Shown: positions 25,848 through 35,347, counted from the first letter of the stretch. The stretch: DNA of 64,000 nucleotides from UBA4093 sp036676455 (GCA_036676455.1 JAKFCW010000126.1:1-64000), one strand, 5' to 3'. Made by a program: numbers and translations. Notes: generated by a model from the sequence alone, not told the origin.

Positions 25848-26750
25848 ATGCGACGTTGGCTCTGGCTGCCGGCCGTGGTCCTGGGGCTTGCCTTCGCGAT
25901 GACGGCCCAGGGGCAGGGCCCCGCTGTGCCGGGAGTTTCCGGGGAGCGCGCCTGGCAACACTTGAATGCGCAGGTGGACGCCGGCCCGCGGGTTCCGGGC
26001 AGCCCGGGCCATGGCAAGACCATGGCCTACCTCGAGGGCGAACTGCGGCGCGCCGGCGGGCGCGTCACGGTGGACCGCTTCACCGTGCGCCTGGATGGCA
26101 AGACCTATCCGATGGCCAACCTCTACGCCGACTTCGGCCCCGTGGCGGCGGCTCCGGACGGCATGCTGGCCGCCCACTGGGACACCCGCCCCATCGCCGA
26201 GGAGGATCCCCAGGTATCGAACCGCCGTAAGCCCATTCCTGGCGCCAACGATGGCGCCTCGGGGGTGGCGGTCCTCCTCGAGATTGCCCGGGTCCTGGGC
26301 GATCGCCCCCCGCAGAAGCCCGTGCGGATCGCCTTTTGGGACGGGGAGGACCTGGGAACCACCGACCGCACGATGTTCTACGGATCGCGCTATTACGTCC
26401 AGAACCGCCCTTTGCCGCGCTGGGGCATCCTGCTCGACATGGTCGGAGACGCGGACCTGACGATTCCCCAGGAGGCCTATTCCTCCCAGTACGCCCCGGA
26501 GCTCACCCGCCGGATCTACGACTCGGCCCGGACGCTCGGGCATGCGTCCTCCTTTCCGCGCAAGCTCGGCCCCGCCGTCAATGACGACCACCTGCCCTTC
26601 CTCTCGAAAGGGGTGCCCTTCGTGGACCTGATCGACTTCGACTACCCCTACTGGCATACCCTGGGCGACACGCCCGCACGTTGCTCCCCGCGGAGCCTGG
26701 AGATCGTCGGAAACGTCGTGCTTCATGCCCTGCGGGAGCTGGACCGCTAG
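25848..26750 (+). CDS. Glutaminyl-peptide cyclotransferase-like M28 protein, exported
   Basis: 300 residues, signal peptide MRRWLWLPAVVLGLAFAM with cleavage near AQG. The M28-fold metal-site residues are visible: AAHWDTRP, GANDGASGVAVLLE, FWDGEDLG and YWHTLGD, and the arrangement around DLIDFDYPYWHT is that of glutaminyl cyclases, which convert N-terminal Gln to pyroglutamate. A two-zinc aminopeptidase of the same fold is the alternative. Here it would act on exported peptides. Start ATG follows GGGGAAAGGGGG. The downstream response-regulator gene begins 2 bases after its stop, an unusual operon. Confidence 0.82.
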   Translation: MRRWLWLPAVVLGLAFAMTAQGQGPAVPGVSGERAWQHLNAQVDAGPRVPGSPGHGKTMAYLEGELRRAGGRVTVDRFTVRLDGKTYPMANLYADFGPVAAAPDGMLAAHWDTRPIAEEDPQVSNRRKPIPGANDGASGVAVLLEIARVLGDRPPQKPVRIAFWDGEDLGTTDRTMFYGSRYYVQNRPLPRWGILLDMVGDADLTIPQEAYSSQYAPELTRRIYDSARTLGHASSFPRKLGPAVNDDHLPFLSKGVPFVDLIDFDYPYWHTLGDTPARCSPRSLEIVGNVVLHALRELDR

Positions 26751-26752
26751 CC

Positions 26753-27436
26753 ATGCGCGTCCTGATCGTCGAGGACGAGCCTTCGCTCGCCGGCGCGCTG
26801 CGTGAGGCCCTGGAGGGGATCGGCCATGCGGTGGACGTGGCCTCCGATGGCGAGACGGCCGAGGAGATGCTCGATGCCTACCCCTACGACCTCGCGCTGC
26901 TGGATGTCTCGCTGCCGAGACGCTCCGGCCTGGAGGTCTGCCGTCGCGCCCGCGACCGGGGGTTGAACCTGCCCATCCTGATGCTCACCGCGCGCGACAC
27001 CCTGGCCGACAAGGTCGCGGGTCTTGATGCCGGGGCCGACGACTACCTGATCAAGCCCTTCGAGCTTGATGAGCTACTGGCGCGGGTGCGGGCGCTCTTG
27101 CGCCGGCATTCCCCGACCAAGGAAGCCGTCTTGAGGGTCGCGGACCTGACGCTGGATCCGGCCAGCGGCGAGGTTTCGCGCGGGGGCGTCCCCGTCAAGC
27201 TGGCCCGCAAGGAGCGCGCCCTTTTGGAGGTGCTGATGCGCAACGCGGGCCGGATCGTGCCCCGGGAGCGCATCCTCGAGCATCTCTGGGACATGGACGC
27301 CGAGCCGGATCCTGAGGTCATCCGGGCGCACGTCAAGCTCTTGCGCAAGGCGATCGGCGACAACCAGGCGCCGCGCCTGATCGAGACCGTGCACGGGATC
27401 GGCTACCGCATGCATGGAGAGCCCCATGACGACTAG
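26753..27436 (+). CDS. Response regulator, OmpR/PhoB family
   Basis: 227 residues: receiver domain (about 1-118) with phospho-acceptor Asp51 in LALLDVSLP and Lys101 in YLIKPFELDELL; then winged-helix output domain ending ETVHGIGYRM (about 130-222). It activates or represses transcription after phosphorylation by the kinase encoded next, whose reading frame it overlaps by 11 bases. Start ATG is 2 bases past the M28 gene stop. Confidence 0.95.
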   Translation: MRVLIVEDEPSLAGALREALEGIGHAVDVASDGETAEEMLDAYPYDLALLDVSLPRRSGLEVCRRARDRGLNLPILMLTARDTLADKVAGLDAGADDYLIKPFELDELLARVRALLRRHSPTKEAVLRVADLTLDPASGEVSRGGVPVKLARKERALLEVLMRNAGRIVPRERILEHLWDMDAEPDPEVIRAHVKLLRKAIGDNQAPRLIETVHGIGYRMHGEPHDD

Positions 27437-28709
27437 GGGAGCGCGCGACCCGCTTCGCGAGGCTGCTTCCGGCAACCAAGCGTCGAACTTGCTGAGGGCC
27501 CTGCGGCGCAGGCTGACCGCCTTCTACCTGCTGGTGCTGGTCGCCGTGCTCGCCCTCTACGGAGTCGGAGCGTACACGCTGTCTCGCTACACGATGATCA
27601 ACGGCCTCGACCACATGAACGCGCGGATGCTCAACCCCGTGATCAAGGAGTTCAGCCATGGCCACGAGGGTTACGCCGAAGTGATCCACGAGCTCTCCGA
27701 GGTCCCCATCGGGGAGCGCGAGCACCTGGCCCTGTTGAACCGCAAGGGGACGGTCCTCTACACCCGCGGCATCCAGCTCGATCCCGAGCCCACCTTGCAT
27801 CCCGGCGCCTTCACGCAGCGGGGCGCCGATCCGATTCGCCTGCTGGTCGTGCCGCTGGAGCGGGACGCAGAGGTCGTCGCCTACCTGCGGGTGGGGCAGT
27901 CCCTGATCGGCCCCGAGCGCGCAATCGCGAACTTGGCGCGGGGCCTCGCGCTCATGGCGCCCCTGGCCATCGGTCTTGCCTGGATGGGCGGCACCTGGCT
28001 GGCGCGACGGGCCGTCAAGCCCGTGGAGGAAGCCTTCGAGCGAGAGCGGCAGTTCACCCGGGACGCCTCTCATGAGCTGCGCACGCCGCTTTCGGTCGTG
28101 CTGACCCATGCGCAGCTCGCGCTGGCCGACCCGCAGATGCCGGCGTCCGCGCGCGAGAAGCTGTCGGTGATCGAGCGAAGCGCTCGTCGGATGTCCTTCC
28201 TGGTGGGCGACCTGCTGACCCTGGGACGGGCCGACGTGGGCCTCCACGATGCGGCCGTGGAGTTCTCGCTGGAGGAGCTGGTGGACGAGGAGGTGGACTC
28301 CCTCGCGGCCCTGGCCGCGAAGCGGGGATTGATCCTGGAGTTCACCTGCGAGGCGGTGCCGTCGACCGTGCGCGGAGAGCCCTCGCGGATCTCCCAGGCC
28401 GTGCGCAACCTGCTGGAGAACGCGGTGCGCTACAGCCCGGCGGATGCGCGGATTGACGTGAGGCTGCGCGAGGTCGGGGGGCGTTTCGCCTTGACGGTGA
28501 GCGACCCGGGCCCCGGCATTCCACTCTCCGAGCAGGAGCGCATCTTCGAGCGCTTCGTGCGCCTCGAGTCCGCCCAGGAGCAGAGCCCGGAGGGATCCGG
28601 GCTCGGACTCGCCATCTCTCGGGCAGTGGCCCGCGCGCATGGAGGCGACGTGACGCTGGAGTCCGAGCCGGGGCGCACGGCCTTCACGCTCTGGCTCCCG
28701 GCGGCGTGA
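27426..28709 (+). CDS. Sensor histidine kinase
   Basis: 427 residues. Two membrane helices (about 32-52 and 172-190) enclose a roughly 115-residue extracytoplasmic sensor; a short HAMP-like linker and the catalytic core follow. Phosphorylated His216 is in SHELRTPLSVV; N-box NLLENAVRYSP, G1 VSDPGPGIP and G2 GSGLGLAISRA are intact. It would phosphorylate the overlapping response regulator. The start at 27426 is preferred over ATG 27414 because GGAGAG lies just upstream and it reduces the overlap to 11 bases. The stimulus is unknown; peptide processing by the neighbouring M28 protein is a possibility. Confidence 0.93.
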   Translation: MTTRGARDPLREAASGNQASNLLRALRRRLTAFYLLVLVAVLALYGVGAYTLSRYTMINGLDHMNARMLNPVIKEFSHGHEGYAEVIHELSEVPIGEREHLALLNRKGTVLYTRGIQLDPEPTLHPGAFTQRGADPIRLLVVPLERDAEVVAYLRVGQSLIGPERAIANLARGLALMAPLAIGLAWMGGTWLARRAVKPVEEAFERERQFTRDASHELRTPLSVVLTHAQLALADPQMPASAREKLSVIERSARRMSFLVGDLLTLGRADVGLHDAAVEFSLEELVDEEVDSLAALAAKRGLILEFTCEAVPSTVRGEPSRISQAVRNLLENAVRYSPADARIDVRLREVGGRFALTVSDPGPGIPLSEQERIFERFVRLESAQEQSPEGSGLGLAISRAVARAHGGDVTLESEPGRTAFTLWLPAA

Positions 28710-28808
28710 GCAATTTTCCACGCGTTCCGGCTTTTTCCGGTTTATTTCACGTGGCGGGCCTAAACTGCGAGTAGTGAAGGAACGCGTCGTGCGCTCGAGG
28801 AGGCAAAC

Positions 28809-29102
28809 ATGGGAAAACTTTTGCTGGCTGGGCTGATGGGCTCGTTGTTGCTCATAAGTCCCGCGCTGGCGAGCGAGCGGGCGGAGGACGTGGCACTCGA
28901 CGCGCTGGCCGAGAAGGTGACGATCACCCCGGCGCAGGCGCTGAAGACCGCCAAGACCCGCCAGACGGGGCGCGTGAAGGAAATTTGCCTGAAGGCCGTG
29001 GCGGGCCAGCCGGTTTACGAGGTGGAGTTCGAGAACGACCAGGAGGTCCTGGTCGATGCCCGAACCGGCCGCGTGATGGCGCCCCCGCAGCGAACGAAGT
29101 AA
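28809..29102 (+). CDS. Small exported PepSY-like protein
   Basis: 97 residues. Signal peptide MGKLLLAGLMGSLLLISPALA, then a single compact domain with ITPAQALKTAKTRQTGRVKEICLKAVAGQPVYEVEFENDQEVLVDARTGRVMAPPQ, the strand-helix-strand arrangement of PepSY. PepSY domains may inhibit proteases or sense envelope status. It sits downstream of the two-component pair but after a 99-base gap, so may have its own promoter. The ribosome binding site is GAGGAGG. Confidence 0.8.
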   Translation: MGKLLLAGLMGSLLLISPALASERAEDVALDALAEKVTITPAQALKTAKTRQTGRVKEICLKAVAGQPVYEVEFENDQEVLVDARTGRVMAPPQRTK

Positions 29103-29115
29103 AGGAAGGACGCAC

Positions 29116-29580
29116 ATGATCGCAACAGCGACGAAGGGCTCCGTCTTGCAGGAGCGCTTTCCGGAGATGGTGGGGGTGATGGTGGTCGGGGGCTTCGCCC
29201 TGACGCTCGGCGAGCTCCTCTTGATGGGGCATACCGAGAAGATCCAGACCCTCGCGGTGGTGATGACCGCCGTGGGGATGCTGGCGACCCTCGTGGGGCT
29301 CGTCGCCCCCCGGTTTCGCAAGCTGCTCGCAGGCTTGCTGATCGTGGTGGCGGCGGGCGGCTTGTTTGGAACGTACGAGCACTTCGAGGAAGCCGCCGAG
29401 CACCGCGAGAAGGCGGCGCGCCAGGAGTTGGAGCGCGCCTCGCAAGGTCTCGCGGTTGAGGCGCACGCAGGCGAAAAACGGGAACGTAAAGAGAAGCAGG
29501 GCATTCCGCCGCTGGCTCCTCTGAGTCTTAGCGGGTTGGCACTTCTGGGAAGCTTGGGCCTGGTCGCGTCAAAACGCTAA
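29116..29580 (+). CDS. Small membrane protein of unknown function (154 aa)
   Basis: Three hydrophobic helices near the N-terminus (about residues 18-38, 44-65, 70-88), a charged segment (HFEEAAEHREKAARQELERA ... GEKRERKEKQ) and a final hydrophobic helix ending in LGSLGLVASKR. The C-terminal pattern of a Pro-rich stretch, one helix and a short basic tail resembles C-terminal sorting signals but fits no named motif. It starts 13 bases after the PepSY gene (AAAGGAAGG) and is probably co-transcribed. A strong terminator follows. No family recognised. Confidence 0.7.
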   Translation: MIATATKGSVLQERFPEMVGVMVVGGFALTLGELLLMGHTEKIQTLAVVMTAVGMLATLVGLVAPRFRKLLAGLLIVVAAGGLFGTYEHFEEAAEHREKAARQELERASQGLAVEAHAGEKRERKEKQGIPPLAPLSLSGLALLGSLGLVASKR

Positions 29581-29585
29581 ACCAG

Positions 29586-29617
29586 CCGGCCGGAACGCAC
29601 GCGTTCCGGCCGGTTTT
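29586..29617 (+). terminator. Intrinsic terminator after the 154-residue membrane protein
   Basis: The arms 29586-29598 and 29601-29613 form a perfect 13-bp stem with a tight 2-base gap, followed by TTTT (29614-29617). Confidence 0.8.
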
Positions 29618-29689
29618 CTCTTGGGAGCGTCCCGTACCGAGCGCCTCCTTCGCGGGTACAATAGCCCTGACCGAGCAAGCAGGACTATT

Positions 29690-32600
29690 ATGGCCGTCAT
29701 CTTGAACGACAGGTTCAAAACGATCGCGCGACTCGGCCGGGGAGGCATGGGCGAGGTTCATCTCGTCGAAGACCTCCGCACCGGCGAGCAAGTCGCTCTC
29801 AAAACCTCGCTTTCGGCCGGTGCGCCGGACGATGAGGCGCGCCTCCTGTTCCGGCAAGAGTACCTCACCATGGTACGCCTCCAGCACCCGAACACCGTGC
29901 GGGTTTTCGAGTTCGGTTCGCGCGAGGACGGGGTTCCCTTCTTCACCATGGAGGTCGTCCCGGGCGAGGACCTGGCGGGGAAACCTCCCTGCACGCCCGA
30001 GGAGCTTCGCGACACCCTCGTCCAGGTCTGCCACGCCCTCTGCGCCATTCACGATCAGGGCTTCGTCCACGGGGACCTCAAGCCGGAGAACCTTCGCAAG
30101 CGCCCCGACGGGGTCCTGAAGCTGATGGACTTCGGGCTCATGACCCGAACCGGCCAGCCGGCGGAAACCCTCCGCGGGACGCTCTTCTACATGGCGCCGG
30201 AGGTGGCGCGCCGGGGCCGGGTGGATCAACGCTCCGACCTCTATTCGCTCGGCGCGCTCGCCTACCACCTGCTGCTGGGACGCCCCCCCTTCATGGGCGA
30301 GACCGCCCGCGAGGTGCTAAAGGGCCACTTGAGCGCCGAACCCCTTGCGCCCCGCCAACTCAGTGCCGAGATTCCCCCCGAGCTCGAAAGCCTGATCCTG
30401 AGGCTGCTGGCCAAGGACCCTCAGCGGCGTCCCTCGTCCGCTCGGGAAGTCCTGCTGGCCCTGGGAGTCGAGGTCGCGGAAGCCACCCAGGGCGTCCTGC
30501 TGACTAGCCCGCTCGTGGGAAGAGACCCAGAGCTGCAGCACCTCTCGCTCGAGTTGCAGCGGGTCAAAACGACCGGAACCTCCGCGGGTCTCTGGATTGT
30601 CGGGGACGCGGGAGTCGGCAAGTCTCGACTGATCGAGGAGAGCCGCTTCCAGGCCGAGCTCTCGGGATGGCTCTGCGCGAGCGGAGAGGGCCACCCGGAC
30701 CGCGTCGTGCCGTTTCAGCCCTTCCAGCGCCTGCTGCCGCCGCTCATCCGCACGGCCGTCGAGCGCAGCCCCGCCCTCTCTCGGGCGCTTCCCATCCTGG
30801 CGGCGATCGTTCCCGACCTGACCGAGGAACGGCCCGTTCCGCTCGAGCCGAAGGAGGAGCGGGCGCGCCTGTTCGCGGCGGTCGCCGAGGTCGTGAAGGT
30901 GGCCTCCGGCGAAGGCCTGGTCCTCTTCCTCGAGGACTGGCAGTGGGCGGATCCCCTCAGCCGCGAACTCGTCGATTACCTGCGCCGCCGCTTCCAGGAT
31001 CAGCCGATCCTTTACGTCTTTTCCAGCCGGAGCCCGGACGAGACGGGTTCGGAGGCGTGCCTCGCGCTGGAAGCCCTAGACGCGGGGGCCACCCGCGAGA
31101 TGGGCGCGGCCATCCTGGGCCAGCCCCTCGAACCGTCCCTGGCCGCGGCCCTACACGAGGGCACGAGGGGCATCCCGCTCGCGATCGAGACCCTGTTGCG
31201 CGCGCTCGTCGAGCAGCGAATCCTCCGGAAATCGGCGGCCGCATGGCAGGTCCATGGCGCGCTCGATGCCGAGACCATGCGCAGCGGCCTTGCCCGGGTC
31301 GCCGAGAACCGCCTGAAGGGGCTGAGTCCCGCGGGCATCCGGCTGGCCCGAGCGGCGGCGGCCATTGGCATTCCCTTTGGCCTCCGGCTGCTCAAGTCGA
31401 CCGTGGACCTGGATGAGAACGATTTCATGCAGGCGCTCGAGGAGCTGAGATCCGCGGATGTTCTCATCCGCTCGGGCGAATCGTACCGGCTTGCTCAGGG
31501 CCTCGAAGGCAAGCTCTACGAGGGGATTCCCCCGGGCGAGCGCCCCGCGCTGCATGGGATCATCGCCGACGGCCTTGCAGAGACCCTCCCCGCCGATCCC
31601 CCGCTGGATCTGCTGAGCGCGACCGCGCGCCACTACCTCGCGAGCGACCTTCCCGAGAAGGCCGTCCAGGCGGCCCTGCGGGCGGGCCAGACCTTCGCGC
31701 GACTCTTCTCGGTCGCCGATGCGCGCCACTTCCTCGAGAAGGGTCTCGAACGCCTGACTGAGCTGGATGACTCGCCTTTACTCGAACTCGAGTACACCCG
31801 AGCGCTCGGGGATCTCGGGCGTCAGACCGCGGAGTTCGAGGTGGCCTCGGCCTGGTACGAGCGAGCCCTTCCGATCGCCAAGGCCAGATCCGAGCGCCAG
31901 GCCAACATCCTCAACTCCATGGGCCGCCTTTACCAGATGAAGGGCCAGTATGAGCCCAGCTCGAACGCCTACATGGAGGCACTCAAGCTCGCCGAGGCCG
32001 AGGGGGATGGTCGCGAGCGCCTGCGGGCCCTGGTCGCGCTGGGGAGGTTGAAGTTCCTCGAGGGAAATCCCCAGGAGGCGCTGCCGATTTGCCAGGAGGC
32101 CCTCGAAGCCGCCAGGACGTCCGACCTGCCAGGTTTCCTGAGCGAGGCGCTGGGCTTGATGGGCTACATCGCGGTCTCCTCGCTGCCGGAGCAGATGGAC
32201 GACGGGATGCGCTGGCTGGAAGAGGCGCTCACGATCCGGCAAACGCTCGGAGACAAGCTGGGGCTGAACTCCACGTACAACTTGCTCGGCAACGCCCAGC
32301 TGGCGCTGGGGGAGTTCCGCTCGGCATGGACCTCCTTCGAGGAGAACCTGCGACTCTCGCGCGAGGTCGGCGCGGCAGTGGACGACGAGCTCAACGCGAT
32401 CCTCAACCTCGGCATCACGGGCCTGGAAATGGGGCGCTTCCGGGAGACCGCGCGGCACGCCGAGGAGGTGCTCGCGCGCACCGAGAATCCGGTCCTGGAG
32501 GCGGTCGCCCTTTGCCTGAAGGCCCTGGCCGCCAGCTACCTGGCCGAGCCGGGCGATCCGCTGGGCTGGCTGGAGCAGGCGCGGGGAATCTGCCGCAACA

Positions 32601-35278
32601 TCAAGAGCACGTACATCGAGATGCTCGTCCTTGGCTACGCGATGGAGGCCAAGGTCACCCTGGGGCGCTTCGAGGAGGCCTCCTCCCTGGCGCTGGAGAT
32701 CCGGGCCCTGATGGATGAGAGCGGCGTGCGCGAGGGAGAAGCGCGCATCACGGCTTTCGCCGCCGAGGCGCTCGCAAGGCGAGGGCAGCCTCAAGAGGCG
32801 ATCGCCCTGGCCCAGCAGGGCCGCCAGCTGATCGTCGGCAAGTCGCAAGGCGCGCTCGCCCGCCTCTTGAAGGTCGAAGCCCTTGCCGCTCAGGCTCTGG
32901 GGAAGGACGAGGACGCGCAGGCCCTCCTGGCGCAAGCGCTGGCCGTCTCGCGCGAGGCGGGAATGGCGGCCCTGGAGGCTGACTGCCTATTGCTCTCGGG
33001 CCTTGCGCAGCCCGGTCCCGGGGCCTCCGTCGAAGCCGTCTCGCTCGCGCCTGGATTCGCCTCCCTGCAAGGCCCTCGCCCTGCCAACGAGGACGCGGTC
33101 CACAGCGACCCGGAACACGGGGTCTTCCTGGTCGCCGATGGAATCGGAGGTCCCGGCAAGGGGGATGTCGCAAGCCAGCTGGTGGTCTCCCTCCTGGCAA
33201 GGGCCGTCGCGGAGGGTGGAGCGCTCGAGAAGAAGATCCCGCAGGCGCTCTCGACGGCGAACCGCAAGGTGATCGTCTCCTTCCTCTGCACGCCGGAGCT
33301 CAAGGGCATGGGATCCACGGCGACCGTGGCCTGGGTCCACGAGGGTCGGCTGAGACTATGGCACGTCGGGGACAGCCGGGCCTACCTGGTTCGCGCGGGG
33401 ATGATCCGTCGCCTGACCGAAGACCATACGCTGGCCCAGCACATGAAGAAGCTGGGCCGGGAGGGGGAGGGAGATGCCCATACGCTCTTCCGCTGCCTCG
33501 GCAAGGATGCCCAGGTCGAGCTTGATTTCGTCGAGGTGGCCATCCGGCCCGGCGATCGCGTGCTGCTTTGCACGGATGGCGTGCACCGGGTCTTTACCGA
33601 TGACGAGTTGCGCTCGGCCGTGACGTCCGGAAACGACCTGGCCGAGATTGCCCGCGGCCTCGCACAGGGCTCCGTCGATCGCGGTGGGCAGGACAACGCC
33701 TCGGTCCTCGTCCTGGGCTGGCAAGCCGAGGGGGCATCCGCGGCGGGGCATGAGCCCTGGGATCCCTTGATGGACTTCGTTCGTGCGGCTTCCAAGGTCT
33801 CGAGCTCGGAAGCCCTCGCGCGTCTCGCTCTGGATGCCGCACTCGGCCTGACCCGCTTCGAGCGGGCATACGTCGTCATCACGGACCAGGGGCCCTGGGA
33901 GGCCTTCGGGGTCGACGGCGCATGCGAGCTGCCCGCAGCCGCCCGTGCCGTGGTCGCGAAGGTGCTCGAGACCGGCCAGGAGCAATGGCTGCTCGATCCC
34001 TACGACCGGGAGACCTCCTGGGCGGAAATCCGCCCAGCGATTGGTATTCCGTTGATGGAACAGGCGCGCTTGGCTGGCGTCCTTTACCTGGATCGTAGAG
34101 ACGGGAACGGCGAGGTGCCTGGGTCGGCTCGACAGGGGATGCTGATCCTCGCCCACCACTGCGCGGCGAGCTTGATCCTTCGCCGCAACGCGGAGCGCCT
34201 GGAGGCGCGCGAGCGTCTGCTGGAGGCCATTCAGAGCCTCGGGCGTGCCATCGCCGACGGAGGAGAGGATACCCTGTTGAGGGCGGCCCTGATCCACTCC
34301 ATGCGCTTGAGCTACGCGGAGGAAGGCGCGATCTTCCTGGGAGCCGCCAAGGAGCGGGTGGCGGCCCTCAGCGCGGACGGCCATGCGCTCTCCGGCTTCG
34401 AGGCGGATTCGCCCCTGATCGATCGGGTGCTGCGGCAGGGGCGCCCAGAGCGCCTGGTGGAGGGAGGCTCCGTCACCGAATCGACCTTGGTGGGTTACGA
34501 CCTCGCCACCACCATCTGCGTCCCCGTGCGGGCCGGCGAGGTGATGCTGGGGGTCGTTTACCTGCGAGCGAAGTCCCTGCTGACGGAGCTGACCGAGCGG
34601 GACCTCGAGCTGGTGACCGAGCTGATGGCCTACGCCGCGCCCATGATCGAGAGCGCACGGCAGCTCGTGGAGCTGCGCGAAGCGAACGAGAACTTCAGCC
34701 AGACCCTCAGCGGCCTGAAGCGCTCCTTCTCCGGGCCGGCGCGAGCGGCTCAGGTCGTCGGGGACCTGGCCGCCACGTCGCTCGAGACGCTACTGACCGG
34801 GCACGGCCAATCGCGCTCGACCGGGAACCTGTACTTGCGAGGCGCAAACGAGGCCCTCGGCTTGATTACTTTCAGCCAGGGCGAGATCATCGCTTGCGAG
34901 TCGGCTTACGGCGATCTTAGCGATATCCAGGCACTCGGGGAGCTGCTGAGCTGGAAGGAGGGAAGCTACCAGTTCGAGGCGACCCCTGTCATGCCGAGCC
35001 CGCCGCTGGCCGGCGACGCGCTCGTCGAGGGCATGAGCGCCGCGCCACGCTGGGCCAAGGCCAAGGATCGGGTCGCGCTCGACGCGGTACCCGTTTGCCT
35101 CAACGAGCTGGATCTCCAGGAGTTTGCGCTGGATCTCTGGCCGCTCATCAAGCAGATCGACGGGGAGACGCGGGTCAGTGACCTGCCCGACCGCACGGGG
35201 CTGGAGCTGCTAGCGATCATGGAGGCCCTGGTCGACTTGCAGGCGGCCTGCCAGATCTACCTGCGGAGGGATGCCTGA
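29690..35278 (+). CDS. Ser/Thr kinase - NTPase - TPR - PP2C - GAF - GAF - DUF4388 signalling protein
   Basis: 1,862 residues from ATG 29690 (TACAAT lies at 29657-29662; the open frame runs 23 codons further). Domains, approximately: protein kinase 6-265 with GRGGMGEVH, VALK Lys37, HGDLKPEN near 127, DFG near 146 and MAPE near 169; AAA/MalT-like NTPase 285-640 with Walker A GDAGVGKS near 306 and Walker B LVLFLEDWQWAD; about ten TPRs 650-1105; PP2C phosphatase 1122-1344 with NEDAV, VADGIGG, VGDSRAY, CTDGV and GGQDNAS; two GAF domains ~1360-1504 and ~1508-1660; DUF4388/PATAN ~1690-1770 with LYLRGANEALGLITFSQGEI. All kinase and PP2C catalytic motifs seen appear intact. One protein therefore can add and remove phosphate, with sensory modules attached. 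It is monocistronic or leads the GH57 genes. Confidence 0.92.
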   Translation: MAVILNDRFKTIARLGRGGMGEVHLVEDLRTGEQVALKTSLSAGAPDDEARLLFRQEYLTMVRLQHPNTVRVFEFGSREDGVPFFTMEVVPGEDLAGKPPCTPEELRDTLVQVCHALCAIHDQGFVHGDLKPENLRKRPDGVLKLMDFGLMTRTGQPAETLRGTLFYMAPEVARRGRVDQRSDLYSLGALAYHLLLGRPPFMGETAREVLKGHLSAEPLAPRQLSAEIPPELESLILRLLAKDPQRRPSSAREVLLALGVEVAEATQGVLLTSPLVGRDPELQHLSLELQRVKTTGTSAGLWIVGDAGVGKSRLIEESRFQAELSGWLCASGEGHPDRVVPFQPFQRLLPPLIRTAVERSPALSRALPILAAIVPDLTEERPVPLEPKEERARLFAAVAEVVKVASGEGLVLFLEDWQWADPLSRELVDYLRRRFQDQPILYVFSSRSPDETGSEACLALEALDAGATREMGAAILGQPLEPSLAAALHEGTRGIPLAIETLLRALVEQRILRKSAAAWQVHGALDAETMRSGLARVAENRLKGLSPAGIRLARAAAAIGIPFGLRLLKSTVDLDENDFMQALEELRSADVLIRSGESYRLAQGLEGKLYEGIPPGERPALHGIIADGLAETLPADPPLDLLSATARHYLASDLPEKAVQAALRAGQTFARLFSVADARHFLEKGLERLTELDDSPLLELEYTRALGDLGRQTAEFEVASAWYERALPIAKARSERQANILNSMGRLYQMKGQYEPSSNAYMEALKLAEAEGDGRERLRALVALGRLKFLEGNPQEALPICQEALEAARTSDLPGFLSEALGLMGYIAVSSLPEQMDDGMRWLEEALTIRQTLGDKLGLNSTYNLLGNAQLALGEFRSAWTSFEENLRLSREVGAAVDDELNAILNLGITGLEMGRFRETARHAEEVLARTENPVLEAVALCLKALAASYLAEPGDPLGWLEQARGICRNIKSTYIEMLVLGYAMEAKVTLGRFEEASSLALEIRALMDESGVREGEARITAFAAEALARRGQPQEAIALAQQGRQLIVGKSQGALARLLKVEALAAQALGKDEDAQALLAQALAVSREAGMAALEADCLLLSGLAQPGPGASVEAVSLAPGFASLQGPRPANEDAVHSDPEHGVFLVADGIGGPGKGDVASQLVVSLLARAVAEGGALEKKIPQALSTANRKVIVSFLCTPELKGMGSTATVAWVHEGRLRLWHVGDSRAYLVRAGMIRRLTEDHTLAQHMKKLGREGEGDAHTLFRCLGKDAQVELDFVEVAIRPGDRVLLCTDGVHRVFTDDELRSAVTSGNDLAEIARGLAQGSVDRGGQDNASVLVLGWQAEGASAAGHEPWDPLMDFVRAASKVSSSEALARLALDAALGLTRFERAYVVITDQGPWEAFGVDGACELPAAARAVVAKVLETGQEQWLLDPYDRETSWAEIRPAIGIPLMEQARLAGVLYLDRRDGNGEVPGSARQGMLILAHHCAASLILRRNAERLEARERLLEAIQSLGRAIADGGEDTLLRAALIHSMRLSYAEEGAIFLGAAKERVAALSADGHALSGFEADSPLIDRVLRQGRPERLVEGGSVTESTLVGYDLATTICVPVRAGEVMLGVVYLRAKSLLTELTERDLELVTELMAYAAPMIESARQLVELREANENFSQTLSGLKRSFSGPARAAQVVGDLAATSLETLLTGHGQSRSTGNLYLRGANEALGLITFSQGEIIACESAYGDLSDIQALGELLSWKEGSYQFEATPVMPSPPLAGDALVEGMSAAPRWAKAKDRVALDAVPVCLNELDLQEFALDLWPLIKQIDGETRVSDLPDRTGLELLAIMEALVDLQAACQIYLRRDA

Positions 35279-35305
35279 CGACGATGCCCTGAGCGAGCGG
35301 GCGCA

Positions 35306-35314
35306 TGGTATGCT
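35306..35314 (+). promoter_or_regulatory. Possible extended -10 promoter for the GH57 branching-enzyme gene
   Basis: TGGTATGCT has the extended -10 form (TG-N-TATGCT), 34 bases before the start of the next gene; no clear -35. Confidence 0.35.
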
Positions 35315-35347
35315 GGGTGTGTTCACATTTCGTAACGGAGGTGAGCC

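Noticed and set aside
27333..29504. 723-codon reverse open frame spanning the histidine kinase and PepSY genes
   Set aside because: Covers two genes with clear motifs on the forward strand.
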